From CAZNKU01 sp045541135 (GTDB lineage Bacteria > Bacillota > Clostridia > Monoglobales > Firm-18): a DNA stretch of 64,000 nt. The notes under the pieces are model-generated. The model was not told the DNA's origin. It saw only the letters and a list, made by a program, of their open reading frames with translations, and ran no database searches. The stretch is taken from contig JAZQIO010000091.1 of the NCBI GenBank assembly GCA_045541135.1, positions 1 to 64,000 of the forward strand. Reading direction: 5' to 3'. A program made the position numbers and the translations under genes. Position 1 is the first letter of the stretch, and every line of letters starts with the position of its first letter. Of the stretch, positions 10,085-19,776 are shown piece by piece.

Positions 10085-13000
10085 ATGAAAAGAGTACTTG
10101 GCTATATTTTAATACTTTGCCTTGCTTTTACAATGGTACCCTCCGCAGTATTTGCGGAGGATACCGTAGTTGATAACAGTCACCTTATAACTTATGAAAT
10201 GCCGGGTCCGTACGATTATTATATTGACAGTGACCCTATGCAGATTACCGATGAAGAATTTTACGGCGTATGGGATGACACAATGCAAAGATGGTCATCT
10301 GAACCATACTTCAGATATGATGATTTCCCTGCTATGATTCGTGTTAAGGAAGCAGCACAGGCAGGTCAGTATGATGTTGCGAAGGATGAGCTTTTAGAAT
10401 ACTACAGATCAATTAAAGATCAGCGTGTTGTACCTTATCCGACAACACCTTCTAAAAAGCATTACCTTATATCCAAGGCACTGCAGAAGAATGTGTATTC
10501 CGTTAACTTTCTGGCAGGTACTATTGAGGACTTTGTAACGGTTGATAACGAATGGAAGGAATATTCCATAGATGCAACAAAAAGCTTTGGTTCAAGCGTT
10601 ATAGGTACACAGTCAGTAAGAGGTTTTACAATTATTTCTGTTGATAAGCATCTTACACAGGCTGAAATTTATGCACGTGAATCCGAGCATCCACCGGTTT
10701 TGGAGCTTGTTGTAAACGGTATGCCAATGGTAATTGAGGCAAGCAAGGATGCTATGATTCGTGGCGGTAAATACAGCTCAACAAACTATGGTACCGATGA
10801 AATAATTACCGTTCAGGAAAGCGGTGAATATCAGAATTTTAATGAAAACACAAAGCGTGCGGTAATTGCTTTTGATATTTCTAAACTTAAAGCTTCTGAC
10901 CATGTTACGTCTGCAGTTATAAAGTTCTGGGCAAGAAATGCTTCACAAACAGGTGAAAAAGAGCTTATGATATACCGTCTTAACAACGCATCCTTTGACG
11001 AAGATGAAGTTGTTATGGACGAATATACAGACTGCGTGCTTTGGTCATGTAATGACCAGAATACATGGTCATTCAAAACACCACGTGCTCCCAATAAGGG
11101 TAAGGCAATGTCCTTCCACCGAGGAATGGAGCTTAATGCCGTAGCACAGCTTTACAGTTATACCAAAGACGAAATACATGCCTACACATTTATACGCCAG
11201 CAAATGGGTATGGTGCATCATGTAGGTTATGATGATTATATGTTTACTTCGCTTGATATGTCACGTCAGCTGGACTATGCTACACGAAACCTTTTCTACA
11301 TTATTGACAGTAAGCATATGACAGGTGAATATTTGACTGCGATGCTTAAAACGTGGTGGCAACAGGCAAATTACGAACAGGATTTCTTCTACGGAAGAGC
11401 TAAAAATAACTGGGGCTCATATGCAACACTTGGTGTGTATGCGTTTATTTCTCACTTCCAGGAATTTGCAATATTTGATGAATGGTATGAGAGAACACAA
11501 AAGGAAAACAACCGTCTTGTATCACTTTTTACATTCAGTGACGGTATGAGTATCGAGCTTCCGCTTGGTTACAATGCAACAATTCTTGATACTATAAGCG
11601 GACCTTTTGATGTTCAACATGAAACAGGTATTCCTGTTCCTTATTCAGACTACGCAATAAATGAGGTTGTTCACGACCTTGTAGCTACATTTATCTTGTG
11701 TTCATCACCGGGCTTTAAAGGATATAACCTTTCTGACGGTAATGACTATAACAGCTGCTACGTGGATGATATTAAGAAATTTTATTATTTACTTTTCCCT
11801 GATGAACCGATGTTTGAGTATGCGGTAACAGGGGGTAAATCAGGTCAGATGCCTGAAAATCCAACTACAAACTTCCCAAGCGGTCTTCGAACATATATGA
11901 GAAGCTCCTGGGAGGATGATGCACTTGCAATGAGCTTTACAAATGCAATCTACGGTAGCCATGACCATAATGATATGCTTTCAATTACAATGTTTGCATA
12001 CGGCAGATTTTTGCTTGTTGACCCTGCATACGGTAGCTTGAAGAGTTCAAAAATTGACGGCGGCTTTATGCTAAGTGCACCACAGCACAATCTTGTTACC
12101 ATAAACAATCACGACCACGATACAAGAATGGTTGCATATGAGGAAGAGTTTGAAAGCAATAAGCTTTATGACTTCATAGAATATGCAGGTCAGTATTCAT
12201 CAGATATGGTTAATCAGAAGAGAAACGTACTGTTCCTGAAAAACCGGAAGTTCTGGATTGTTGGTGACTATGAAAACCCTGAAGACCAGACTGTTACAAA
12301 TTCATATGAGCAAAACTGGCATATGCTACCTTTGGCATATCCGACATATGATGAGGAAACATTGGAAATCCGCAGTAATTTTGAAGATTACAACGTAAAC
12401 GTTGTTCCCGTAGGTATTGAGGGAATGACTGCTTATAACGAGGATACATATTTCTCGCACGCTTCAGGTAACCTTGAAGAAAACATAAAAACTGTTTTGC
12501 AGAAATATGCTACGGGGGATACAACCTTCAGCACAATTATTCTTCCACGAGGTCTTAATGAAGATTTTGATGTTCAGTGTGAAATAATAAATGTAGAGGG
12601 CGTTCCTCAGACTATGGTAAATGCCTTTACTGCAAAGATTAAGAATATTTTGACAGGTGATGAAAATTATTATTATTACTATCACCTTAACAATGAAGAT
12701 ATGCAGACAAAGGTTGACCTTGGACGTTTTTCAACAGATGCAATAACAATGCTTGTTGAAACAGATATGGAAGGAAAAATAACTTCAACTTTCCTTATGG
12801 GTGCAACAATTCTTGAAGACGAAACACTTGAAGAAAAGGTTCTTTTCAAAAGTGAAACACCTGTTGAATCAATAGCATATCAGGAAAACGGTCAGATTTT
12901 CGACGTTGAATCCTCAACGCTTACAGATGAAATGATGGATGACGTTACAATGTATGCATCCGGTAAGTTTAATGTAAGACTTTGCGGTGAACTGATAGAC

Positions 13001-13771
13001 GGCAAAAAGTCAGGAAACTATCTGTATTTCGGTGATGAACCTATTATAGAAGGCGCTGAAGATGATGAAGATACCGATACAGAAACCGAAGCTCCTGAAA
13101 AACCCGGCAATAATCACGGCTCGTCAGGTGGCGGTGGTGGAGGCGGCGGTGGTAGTGTACCGCCGGATGTAAAACCACCGGTTGCAGATGTTATTCCTGA
13201 GAATCCTCCTGTAGTTGTTGAGCCGACTAAACCTGTTATTCCTTCAAACATTGAAAAAGAGCTTGAAGGTCACTGGGGTAATAAACAGATTACAGCGTTG
13301 TATGCCGACGGTATTATAACAGGTGACAGCGAAGGTTTAAGACTAAAAGACACAATTACAAGGGCAGAATTTACTGCACTTATAGTACGTGCTCTTGGTC
13401 TTGAAGTAAAGGACTATAAGGGTACATTTACTGATGTGTCCGCTACCGACTGGAGTGCAGGCTACATTGCGGCAGCTTATGAAGCAGGCATTGTAAACGG
13501 TGCTGACGGAAATTTCAGACCCAATGATACTATAACAAGAGAAGAAATATGTAAAATTATTGCATCGGCAGTAAAAACGGAATCAGAGGCTAAGGAGCTT
13601 GACTTTACAGACAATGATAAAATCAGCTTATGGGCTTTTGAAAGCGTACAAAAGGCATATTCTTTAGGTATTATAAACGGTATGGATGACGGAAGCTTTG
13701 CACCGAAGAACAATGCACTTCGTGAACAGGCGTTTGTAATGCTTGCAAGAATGTCGGAAACAATAAAATAA
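10085..13771 (+). CDS. SLH-anchored heparinase II/III-like polysaccharide lyase
   Basis: The 1228-residue protein starts with a signal peptide (about 1-24). A DNRLRE/CBM-like beta module (about 215-330) is followed by an alpha/alpha toroid and then the heparinase II/III C-terminal beta domain. The diagnostic G-S-H-D-H-N-D stretch is at residues 624-630, with H626/H628 as likely metal or catalytic histidines. After an acidic stretch and a Gly-rich linker (about 1012-1025) come three SLH modules (1055 to end). Family members cleave uronic-acid-containing polysaccharides such as heparin, heparan or alginate by beta-elimination; which one applies here cannot be read from sequence. It lies 17 bp after the giant SLH protein, and its wall anchoring suggests extracellular depolymerisation. 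Confidence 0.85.
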   Translation: MKRVLGYILILCLAFTMVPSAVFAEDTVVDNSHLITYEMPGPYDYYIDSDPMQITDEEFYGVWDDTMQRWSSEPYFRYDDFPAMIRVKEAAQAGQYDVAKDELLEYYRSIKDQRVVPYPTTPSKKHYLISKALQKNVYSVNFLAGTIEDFVTVDNEWKEYSIDATKSFGSSVIGTQSVRGFTIISVDKHLTQAEIYARESEHPPVLELVVNGMPMVIEASKDAMIRGGKYSSTNYGTDEIITVQESGEYQNFNENTKRAVIAFDISKLKASDHVTSAVIKFWARNASQTGEKELMIYRLNNASFDEDEVVMDEYTDCVLWSCNDQNTWSFKTPRAPNKGKAMSFHRGMELNAVAQLYSYTKDEIHAYTFIRQQMGMVHHVGYDDYMFTSLDMSRQLDYATRNLFYIIDSKHMTGEYLTAMLKTWWQQANYEQDFFYGRAKNNWGSYATLGVYAFISHFQEFAIFDEWYERTQKENNRLVSLFTFSDGMSIELPLGYNATILDTISGPFDVQHETGIPVPYSDYAINEVVHDLVATFILCSSPGFKGYNLSDGNDYNSCYVDDIKKFYYLLFPDEPMFEYAVTGGKSGQMPENPTTNFPSGLRTYMRSSWEDDALAMSFTNAIYGSHDHNDMLSITMFAYGRFLLVDPAYGSLKSSKIDGGFMLSAPQHNLVTINNHDHDTRMVAYEEEFESNKLYDFIEYAGQYSSDMVNQKRNVLFLKNRKFWIVGDYENPEDQTVTNSYEQNWHMLPLAYPTYDEETLEIRSNFEDYNVNVVPVGIEGMTAYNEDTYFSHASGNLEENIKTVLQKYATGDTTFSTIILPRGLNEDFDVQCEIINVEGVPQTMVNAFTAKIKNILTGDENYYYYYHLNNEDMQTKVDLGRFSTDAITMLVETDMEGKITSTFLMGATILEDETLEEKVLFKSETPVESIAYQENGQIFDVESSTLTDEMMDDVTMYASGKFNVRLCGELIDGKKSGNYLYFGDEPIIEGAEDDEDTDTETEAPEKPGNNHGSSGGGGGGGGGSVPPDVKPPVADVIPENPPVVVEPTKPVIPSNIEKELEGHWGNKQITALYADGIITGDSEGLRLKDTITRAEFTALIVRALGLEVKDYKGTFTDVSATDWSAGYIAAAYEAGIVNGADGNFRPNDTITREEICKIIASAVKTESEAKELDFTDNDKISLWAFESVQKAYSLGIINGMDDGSFAPKNNALREQAFVMLARMSETIK

Positions 13772-13801
13772 TAAATAAAATTCAGAAAGGATGATTTATT
13801 T

Positions 13802-15487
13802 ATGTTTAACAAAAAGCTACGCACAATCTCACTGGTTCTTGTATGTGTAATGTTGGTTGCAGGTGCACTGACAGGTTGCGGCAAGAAATCAGGCGGTACA
13901 GTTTCAATGGAAGAAAACCTTAACCCTTTGGGCACAGTTCCTATGTCAAAGGAAACAATTGCCATTGAAATTATGATGCCAACCAGCGGTAACGTAGAAG
14001 ACTACGACACAAACAAGTACACCTTGGAACTTGAAAGAGTAGGTAATGTAGACCTTGTGTTCAACACGCTTTCTCCTGCAGATTCCGGAACAGTTATTAA
14101 TCTTAAACTAAGCTCCGGTAAAGACCTTCCTGATGTTATCAACACAGGTCTTGCAGATGACGTTGTTGCTACATACGGTGAAGCAGGCGTTATTATTCCT
14201 TTGAATAATTACTACGAAAATTCAAGTTATTACTTGAAACCACAGCTTGAAGCATACGAAGCTGACACAGGTGTTAACCTTCTTAAGTACATTACAATGT
14301 CAGACGGTAACATCTACGGTGTAATCAAGTATAATGAATCATTACAAAACGAAATTCCATGTCCTTTCTGGATAAACAAAGCATGGCTTGCACAGGCAGG
14401 TATGGAAGTTCCTACAACTTTGGACGAATTTACAGCTGCTCTTAAATTTTTCAAAACTCATGATATGAACGGCAACGGTAAGTATGATGAAATTCCTTTG
14501 GTTGACTACGCTGACGGACGTGTTCTTGAAACACTTGAAAATGCATTTGTAAAAACAGGTGTAGATCAGATTACAATAGCTGCTGACGGCTCACTTGAAA
14601 TGGCATATGCAACAGAAGGTTATAAGGAATTCCTTAAATATTTAAATTATTTATATGCAGAAGGCCTTCTTGATCCTGTAACATTCTCACAGGATGATGC
14701 AACACGTAAGACACTTCTTAACGGTGAAACAACACGTGTTGGTGTATTTGGACATACTTCAACATCAGTTTTAACAGCAGGTTCAGCAAGACGTGAAAAT
14801 CACGAATATGCACCTATGTTCCTTGATAATACGGATAAACCGGGCTATACAACATTCAGATATATGAAGACAATGCCCAGCCAGGCAATGTTTATTACAA
14901 GAGACTGTCAGCATCCTGAAACAGCATTCCGTGTTGCTGACTATATGTGTTCTGAAAAGATGACTGTATGGTCACGTTGGGGTGAAGAAGGTACGGACTG
15001 GTTAGCTCCTACAGAAGATTCAATTGGTATGTATGAATTTATTGATCAACCTGCATATCTTGAACCGGTACTTCAGTGGGGTTCAATGCAGAATGCTCAT
15101 TGGTACAACGGTACACCGGGCTTCAGAAGAACAAACGTATCTCTTGGTATGTCAGACTCTGACTCTTCACAGCAGTCAAAGGCATTTGCTATTGAAGTAT
15201 TGCACAACAGATACAGTGATCCTGACTGGAGAGAAAATGGTGAAATTTTCTACAACAAGGTTGCTGACGAACGTGTATATAAGCTTATTTACACATCAGA
15301 CGAGCTTGTTGAAAGAGCAGACATTATAAATGCAATTGACCCATATGTAAAACAGATGCGTTATGAATTCATTACAGGTAAAACAAGCATCGACAGCGGT
15401 TGGAATGCATACATTAAAGAACTTAAGGGTATGAACATAGACAGACTTGTTGAAATCAACAATGATGCTTACAACAGAATGAAATAA
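13802..15487 (+). CDS. Lipoprotein extracellular solute-binding protein (LipO/YtcQ-like)
   Basis: The 561-residue protein has a lipoprotein signal with lipobox L-T-G-C and acylated Cys26. The fold-specific pattern of carbohydrate ABC binding proteins follows, including a D-x-N-G-N-G-x-x-D segment where the family often has an EF-hand-like loop. Length fits the large LipO/YtcQ-type oligosaccharide binders. It probably captures lyase products at the membrane for import. It is the last gene of the SLH operon, followed by a strong terminator. No permease or ATPase gene is nearby, so it must use a transporter encoded elsewhere. Confidence 0.85.
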   Translation: MFNKKLRTISLVLVCVMLVAGALTGCGKKSGGTVSMEENLNPLGTVPMSKETIAIEIMMPTSGNVEDYDTNKYTLELERVGNVDLVFNTLSPADSGTVINLKLSSGKDLPDVINTGLADDVVATYGEAGVIIPLNNYYENSSYYLKPQLEAYEADTGVNLLKYITMSDGNIYGVIKYNESLQNEIPCPFWINKAWLAQAGMEVPTTLDEFTAALKFFKTHDMNGNGKYDEIPLVDYADGRVLETLENAFVKTGVDQITIAADGSLEMAYATEGYKEFLKYLNYLYAEGLLDPVTFSQDDATRKTLLNGETTRVGVFGHTSTSVLTAGSARRENHEYAPMFLDNTDKPGYTTFRYMKTMPSQAMFITRDCQHPETAFRVADYMCSEKMTVWSRWGEEGTDWLAPTEDSIGMYEFIDQPAYLEPVLQWGSMQNAHWYNGTPGFRRTNVSLGMSDSDSSQQSKAFAIEVLHNRYSDPDWRENGEIFYNKVADERVYKLIYTSDELVERADIINAIDPYVKQMRYEFITGKTSIDSGWNAYIKELKGMNIDRLVEINNDAYNRMK

Positions 15488-15494
15488 CAAAATT

Positions 15495-15526
15495 AAACCG
15501 GGATGTAAAATACATCCCGGTTTTAA
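15495..15526. terminator. Bidirectional terminator
   Basis: A perfect 13-bp stem (495-507 with 511-523, triloop AAA) lies between the convergent ends of the binding-protein gene and the isomerase-like gene. It has A/T tracts on both sides. Confidence 0.9.
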
Positions 15527-15527
15527 T

Positions 15528-16403
15528 TTATTTAGCGGATTTATACTCGTTTATTTTGTCCACCATATATTTTGCTACATCGTATTCAAATTTTAATGCA
15601 GCAGGAACAAGCTTGGCAGGGAATTTTCGTACAAAATTACAAGCCTCTAATGTGAAGTGACCTTTATAATCTATATCGGCAAGAGCTTTGCAAAATTCGT
15701 CCCAGTCGTGGCTTACGGTATATGGAAGGCAATGCATATCTGATTTAAAGTCGTTGTCGTGAATATGCAGGCAGGTTATTCTGTTTCCACCCATAATTCT
15801 AAGTAAATCATATGGTTCTCTTCCGGTTGCGGCACAATGGCCCGTATCAAGACAGGCTGTTGCGTATTCGCTGTTAAGGTCGTCTATGTATTTCATAAAC
15901 TCAATTGGATGTGCACACACACCGTCGCCTACGATTTTTGTTTTTGGATTTGTTTTACACATATTTTCAATTGCGATTTTTACGTTGTATTTTTCGCAAT
16001 AAGGAAGAAGATGTGTGAAATAATCCATATTCCTTTCATAAACGGTTTCATCACCCAATTTATGTGCAGGGTCCTGAATCGGATGAACAATAGCTGCTTC
16101 GGCACCTAAAAGACCTGCAAATTCTATGGAACGTACAGTGCGTTCCTTTACAAAATCCATACCACCTTTGTTTAACAGACCTGTAGGTGTAGGAGCATGT
16201 GTCTGGTAAAATTTAATTCCGCGACTTTCTGCTTTGTCGCAAAGTTTTTTTGCAAAATCCTTGTAGTCATCTTCCCATGACCTGCATTCACAGTCTGTAT
16301 AATCCAGACCGTCAAAGCCTGCATCTGCAATCAGGTCTATGGCTTTTTCTATATCGTTATCATATGCGTCATTAATGTATGCTGTATGCCTTACTATTTT
16401 CAT
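15528..16403 (-). CDS. Sugar phosphate isomerase/epimerase-like TIM-barrel protein
   Basis: The 291-residue cytoplasmic protein belongs to the xylose-isomerase-like/AP endonuclease 2 superfamily. Metal-ligand motifs are visible in order: A-I-E-N-M, C-L-D-T-G-H, L-H-I-H-D-N-D and F-T-L-E-A. Members isomerise or epimerise sugars or inositol derivatives using a divalent metal; the substrate here is not predictable. The start has a GGGAGGT Shine-Dalgarno, and a consensus promoter lies just upstream. It likely handles monosaccharides released by the surrounding hydrolases. Confidence 0.85.
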   Translation of the reverse strand: MKIVRHTAYINDAYDNDIEKAIDLIADAGFDGLDYTDCECRSWEDDYKDFAKKLCDKAESRGIKFYQTHAPTPTGLLNKGGMDFVKERTVRSIEFAGLLGAEAAIVHPIQDPAHKLGDETVYERNMDYFTHLLPYCEKYNVKIAIENMCKTNPKTKIVGDGVCAHPIEFMKYIDDLNSEYATACLDTGHCAATGREPYDLLRIMGGNRITCLHIHDNDFKSDMHCLPYTVSHDWDEFCKALADIDYKGHFTLEACNFVRKFPAKLVPAALKFEYDVAKYMVDKINEYKSAK

Positions 16404-16425
16404 TGTAATACCTCCCTTTCATATA

Positions 16426-16454
16426 ATTTTACTACCCATAAAAAATAATGTCAA
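16426..16454 (-). promoter_or_regulatory. Promoter of the TIM-barrel isomerase gene
   Basis: On the minus strand a perfect TTGACA (449-454) and TAAAAT (426-431) are spaced 17 bp apart, about 20 bp before the start codon. Confidence 0.75.
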
Positions 16455-16484
16455 CAACAATAATGTGAAAGAAATGTTCCGCCA

Positions 16485-16590
16485 TCCTTAAGGAGCTTTA
16501 TGTTCTCAGAATATATAGCAAAGCCGAGGGTAAGGGAAGTTAACAAGATGCTTGCTTTAACAGATAAGTCTGTAACGGATATTTGCTTTA
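16485..16590 (+). pseudogene. Remnant of an AraC-family DNA-binding domain
   Basis: Translating + strand from about 16500 gives M-F-S-E-Y-I-A-K, then R-V-R-E, K-M-L-A and T-D-K-S-V-T-D-I-C. This matches the segment between the two helix-turn-helices of AraC proteins; compare the Y-R-I-E-K-A and S-V-T-D-I-A of the AraC protein at 62458. The match stops abruptly near 16590, where the frame becomes antisense to the neighbouring AraC gene. Both ends are missing, so this is most likely gene debris, although an AAGGAG lies just before the ATG at 16500. Confidence 0.5.
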
Positions 16591-16603
16591 TACTTTACGG
16601 GTG

Positions 16604-16969
16604 TTACTTGTTGTTTGGTTTTTGTGAATTTTTACGGAATACGGTTGGGGAAATTCCTGTACGTGTTTTAAAAATGCGACTGAAATAGTATGCTGAAGAA
16701 TAACCTACAAATTCTGCAATTTCAGTGTTAGTCATTGTGGTATTCAATAAAAGGTCTTTTGCTTTTTCCAACCGTATTTTTGTTCTGAAAAATTGTGGTG
16801 ATTCACCTGTGTATTCTCCAAAAAGCTTGATGAAATAATATTTGTTCAGATTGCAGATATCGGCATAATATTGAATTGTATAATTTTTTGCATAGTTATT
16901 ACGTATAAATTCCATAACACGTATTATACCTTTATATTTATCATAGTTTTTATGCGTTAAGCCCGACAT
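16604..16969 (-). CDS. Stand-alone AraC-type DNA-binding domain protein
   Basis: The 121-residue protein consists almost only of the two helix-turn-helix units of AraC/XylS regulators. The conserved I-A-x-x-V-G-Y and Y-F-S-R-x-F-K signatures and a final G-I-S-P-x-x-F-R-K are present. The usual 150-residue cupin sensor domain is absent. A GGAAG Shine-Dalgarno precedes the start, 17 bp downstream of the stop of the DUF4091 gene, so the pair probably forms an operon. It may act without a ligand (SoxS/MarA style), or it may be a truncated gene; the intact frame and ribosome site favour a functional protein. Confidence 0.75.
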   Translation of the reverse strand: MSGLTHKNYDKYKGIIRVMEFIRNNYAKNYTIQYYADICNLNKYYFIKLFGEYTGESPQFFRTKIRLEKAKDLLLNTTMTNTEIAEFVGYSSAYYFSRIFKTRTGISPTVFRKNSQKPNNK

Positions 16970-16986
16970 TAAAACACTTCCTTGAA

Positions 16987-18693
16987 TTATGAATTTTTAT
17001 GGGGATTTTCGCTAATTTGTTTTTTAATTTCTCTTTCCATTTTTTCAATCAGTTCGGGAATGAATTCATTATTTCCGGGATAATTGTCAAAGGTAATGTT
17101 CATACCTGCTGCTTTATCAATCATTTCTATAACCTTATCACGCCCTATATAGCTTTCAAGTGTACGGCATACCTCAATATCATTTAATGCTTCTTTAAAA
17201 ATTACCGCACGAAGTGAAGGAACAACACCATTTTCAATCGGATATACAGAAAATGGGTCTCCTGACGGGAAAGCTTTATCACAGGAGGTTGTAAGATACG
17301 GATTGATTTTTTTTCTTGACAATTGACTGTTGTAAAAATTATAACCCCAGTGTAAAAAGCCTTTGATGTTGTATTTGTACATTTGAAGACCAAGTATTCT
17401 GTTACGGTATGAAGCCATTGAAATAAATCTGTTTCCCACGCCTACGTATGTACTGCAACAATAGTATACCCACTGGTTCGGTACATTTTTTTCGATAAAC
17501 TGATTCATGTGATTTGATGCTGTAACAGGGTTTGAAATAAGACCCATTTCGTAAAAATCATAATTTGATATTGCATCAAGGGTGTTGCAGTCTTCAATCA
17601 GCGGTTTTATGATACTGTGCGCATATTTGTACATTTCAAGATGTGCCACCTTTGGTTCATCAGAAATATGGAACCAGCAACGCTCTTTAATGTTTTCGGA
17701 TTTGATAAAATTCATAAGAGCAGGTAAAAACCGGTTAAGAAAATCTTTGTATTCTTCACATTTTGAATCTGTGTGCCAACCAAACATATAATCTTCTTCG
17801 CCATTTTCGGTCACCTTTATATTTGGTGCATATTTTAGTCCCCATTGTGAGAAAAGCTGGCAAAATTCAATGTATTTTATGCCGTTTTTGTCAAGCAGAC
17901 CAATCCACTTTTTAAGGAGACTGAAATCAAAAATGTATTTATTTGCTTTCTTTTCTATTTTTACAAGCTGTACACATGGTCTTTTTATACCTACACCTGT
18001 ATCAAGAGGAGGAGTAATTATCGGAGTTAAAAGCATATTTATTCCAAGTTCATGTGCCATAGCCATATATTTGTCAATTAAATCCCAGTGTTCATCGCTG
18101 TATATGGGTACATTATGTACATCAGCAATGCAGTCTGTATGAAACCACTGTGTAAAGAGAGTTTTTTGTTCGGGAATTTTTGCGTCTATAATGTCAAAAA
18201 TCATTGTTTGTTCCGAATCAAATTCAGGTTCTTCTCTGACACCCTTGTAGTATTCTGAAAAACTAAGCTTTACGGTAACAGGATATTCACCGCATTTTGC
18301 ATCTTCGGGAATCCTTACGGTAACCCATAAAGCTATTGTTTCATTTGAAAGACGAATTGTATTATTTTCAAGCTCTATTGGCATCAAAACATCGGGCATA
18401 AGACACGGTGATGTTGTAATATAATCGTCATCGGGAACGGGAAAAATCACATCATCGTCTGTGTAGCAAGGCAAATCCATAACCGTATTTTTTACGGAAT
18501 ACAGCTTCACATTGTCCGAAAGAGGTGATACAACCTCTGTTGTAAATTCTCCGTTGTTTTGTGAATGTATTGTAATCTGATATGAAAAACTTTCACCCTT
18601 CATAATGGTTTTTCTGCCAATTGTCCTATAATTATTTGGAACATTCGGCATTATTTTTTCCATACTTGATACTTGTTTTACCGTGATTTTCAT
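16987..18693 (-). CDS. DUF4091 (GH123-like) glycoside hydrolase
   Basis: The 568-residue protein has no signal peptide, so it is probably cytoplasmic. An N-terminal beta-sandwich (about 1-170) is followed by a TIM barrel of the DUF4091 type. The motif W-F-H-I-S-D-E-P carries the Asp345-Glu346 pair that corresponds to the catalytic pair of the related GH123 N-acetylhexosaminidases. The C terminus shows a short all-alpha part with A-L-N-D-I-E, common in this family. It likely trims oligosaccharides after import. It is divergent from an AraC gene 126 bp away, its probable regulator, and co-transcribed with the AraC domain protein downstream. The Shine-Dalgarno (GGATG) is weak. Confidence 0.8.
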   Translation of the reverse strand: MKITVKQVSSMEKIMPNVPNNYRTIGRKTIMKGESFSYQITIHSQNNGEFTTEVVSPLSDNVKLYSVKNTVMDLPCYTDDDVIFPVPDDDYITTSPCLMPDVLMPIELENNTIRLSNETIALWVTVRIPEDAKCGEYPVTVKLSFSEYYKGVREEPEFDSEQTMIFDIIDAKIPEQKTLFTQWFHTDCIADVHNVPIYSDEHWDLIDKYMAMAHELGINMLLTPIITPPLDTGVGIKRPCVQLVKIEKKANKYIFDFSLLKKWIGLLDKNGIKYIEFCQLFSQWGLKYAPNIKVTENGEEDYMFGWHTDSKCEEYKDFLNRFLPALMNFIKSENIKERCWFHISDEPKVAHLEMYKYAHSIIKPLIEDCNTLDAISNYDFYEMGLISNPVTASNHMNQFIEKNVPNQWVYYCCSTYVGVGNRFISMASYRNRILGLQMYKYNIKGFLHWGYNFYNSQLSRKKINPYLTTSCDKAFPSGDPFSVYPIENGVVPSLRAVIFKEALNDIEVCRTLESYIGRDKVIEMIDKAAGMNITFDNYPGNNEFIPELIEKMEREIKKQISENPHKNS

Positions 18694-18723
18694 AACCTGT
18701 TTATCATCCTTTTTTTGTGTATG

Positions 18724-18752
18724 TTGATTTTTTTATACGTATATTGTATAAT
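18724..18752 (+). promoter_or_regulatory. Promoter of the AraC gene at 18820
   Basis: TTGATT (724-729), a 17-bp spacer and consensus TATAAT (747-752) lie in the 126-bp divergent region before the + strand AraC gene. Confidence 0.65.
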
Positions 18753-18819
18753 AAAAATACAGACATTTAAATGAATTATAGAATTGAAAAAATGTACTTT
18801 TCGCTGATGAGGGGATAAA

Positions 18820-19656
18820 ATGAAATTGCAGACTTATTACAATACACCATTTGAGGTTATGTCAAATGTGTGTGATATGACAAAGAAAATTTGCATTAAC
18901 TGTGCAGGCGCTGTGGACGACTCTATAAGTTTTAATAATACCGATGCCAGACACGATTATTATATGATGTACGTTATAAAGGGTAGTATGAATATAGAAT
19001 TTGGTGATTATGCAGGAGTCATAAATGCCGGCGAGCTGCTTGTTATGAGGCCGGGTACAAAATACAGATACAGATCCAAAAAGGGTAGTGGTCTTAATTA
19101 TTTGTGGTTGCATTTTACAGGCTATGAAGCAGAAAAAACAGTTGAAGAAGCATCTGTACCTCTGAACAAAATATGCTTTTGCGGTAATATTGGAAGTGTT
19201 ATAGAGTGCTGGAAGAGATTGTATACGGAATTTATTTTAAACGACGAGCATTTTGAGGAGGCAACCATTTTAATTTTAAAAGAAATTTTAATCGCCTTTT
19301 CCAGAGCGGTTAACAACAAGCGTAAAAAAAACAGATTGCTTAAATCCACTATGTATATACATGAAAATTATCAGAAAAAAATCAATATTGAAGCACTTGC
19401 TTTAATGGAAAATTTAAGTCTTTCACATTACCGTGCACTTTTTACGCAAATGTTTGGTGAATCTCCTGTGGAATATATAATTTCAAGACGGATAGATGCG
19501 GCAATTTATATGCTTGAAAGCTCGGATAAAAAGCTGTCGGAAATATCTTCACTTGTGGGGTATAATGATGTGTATTATTTTGGCAGACAATTTAAAAGGA
19601 AGATTGGAGTTTCTCCCGGTATGTATCGTAAACAAAAACAGATTGTTAATGAATGA
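18820..19656 (+). CDS. AraC-family transcriptional regulator
   Basis: The 278-residue protein has an N-terminal cupin-like ligand domain (about 1-140, with A-G-E-L-L-V-M-R-P). The C-terminal double helix-turn-helix (about 170-275) contains E-I-S-S-L-V-G-Y, Y-F-G-R-Q-F-K and G-V-S-P. It binds DNA in the cytoplasm in response to a small molecule, probably a sugar. It is transcribed away from the DUF4091 hydrolase gene, the usual arrangement for a regulator and its target. A GGGG-type Shine-Dalgarno precedes the ATG. Confidence 0.9.
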   Translation: MKLQTYYNTPFEVMSNVCDMTKKICINCAGAVDDSISFNNTDARHDYYMMYVIKGSMNIEFGDYAGVINAGELLVMRPGTKYRYRSKKGSGLNYLWLHFTGYEAEKTVEEASVPLNKICFCGNIGSVIECWKRLYTEFILNDEHFEEATILILKEILIAFSRAVNNKRKKNRLLKSTMYIHENYQKKINIEALALMENLSLSHYRALFTQMFGESPVEYIISRRIDAAIYMLESSDKKLSEISSLVGYNDVYYFGRQFKRKIGVSPGMYRKQKQIVNE

Positions 19657-19700
19657 CAACTTCGTTACAATAGGCGGTGATGCACAAAGTTGTCGTCTTG
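19655..19700 (+). terminator. Possible terminator of the AraC gene
   Basis: GACAACTT (655-662) can pair with AAGTTGTC (687-694) across a 24-nt loop, followed by a T-rich stretch. The long loop makes it a weak call. Confidence 0.35.
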
Positions 19701-19730
19701 TTTTATTGACAGCATTGTTGTAAGGATATG

Positions 19731-19769
19731 AAAAAAGGTGCAGCAAAATGAAATCATCTTGCTACACCT
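19731..19769 (-). terminator. Terminator of the stalk-domain gene
   Basis: An 11-bp stem (736-746 with 759-769, one G-U pair on the minus strand) is followed on the minus strand by six T residues (731-736). Confidence 0.75.
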
Positions 19770-19776
19770 GTTTGAT

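Noticed and set aside
13477..13965. 162-codon minus-strand open frame spanning the lyase end and binding-protein start
   Set aside because: It is antisense to SLH modules and a lipoprotein signal that are both clearly coding.
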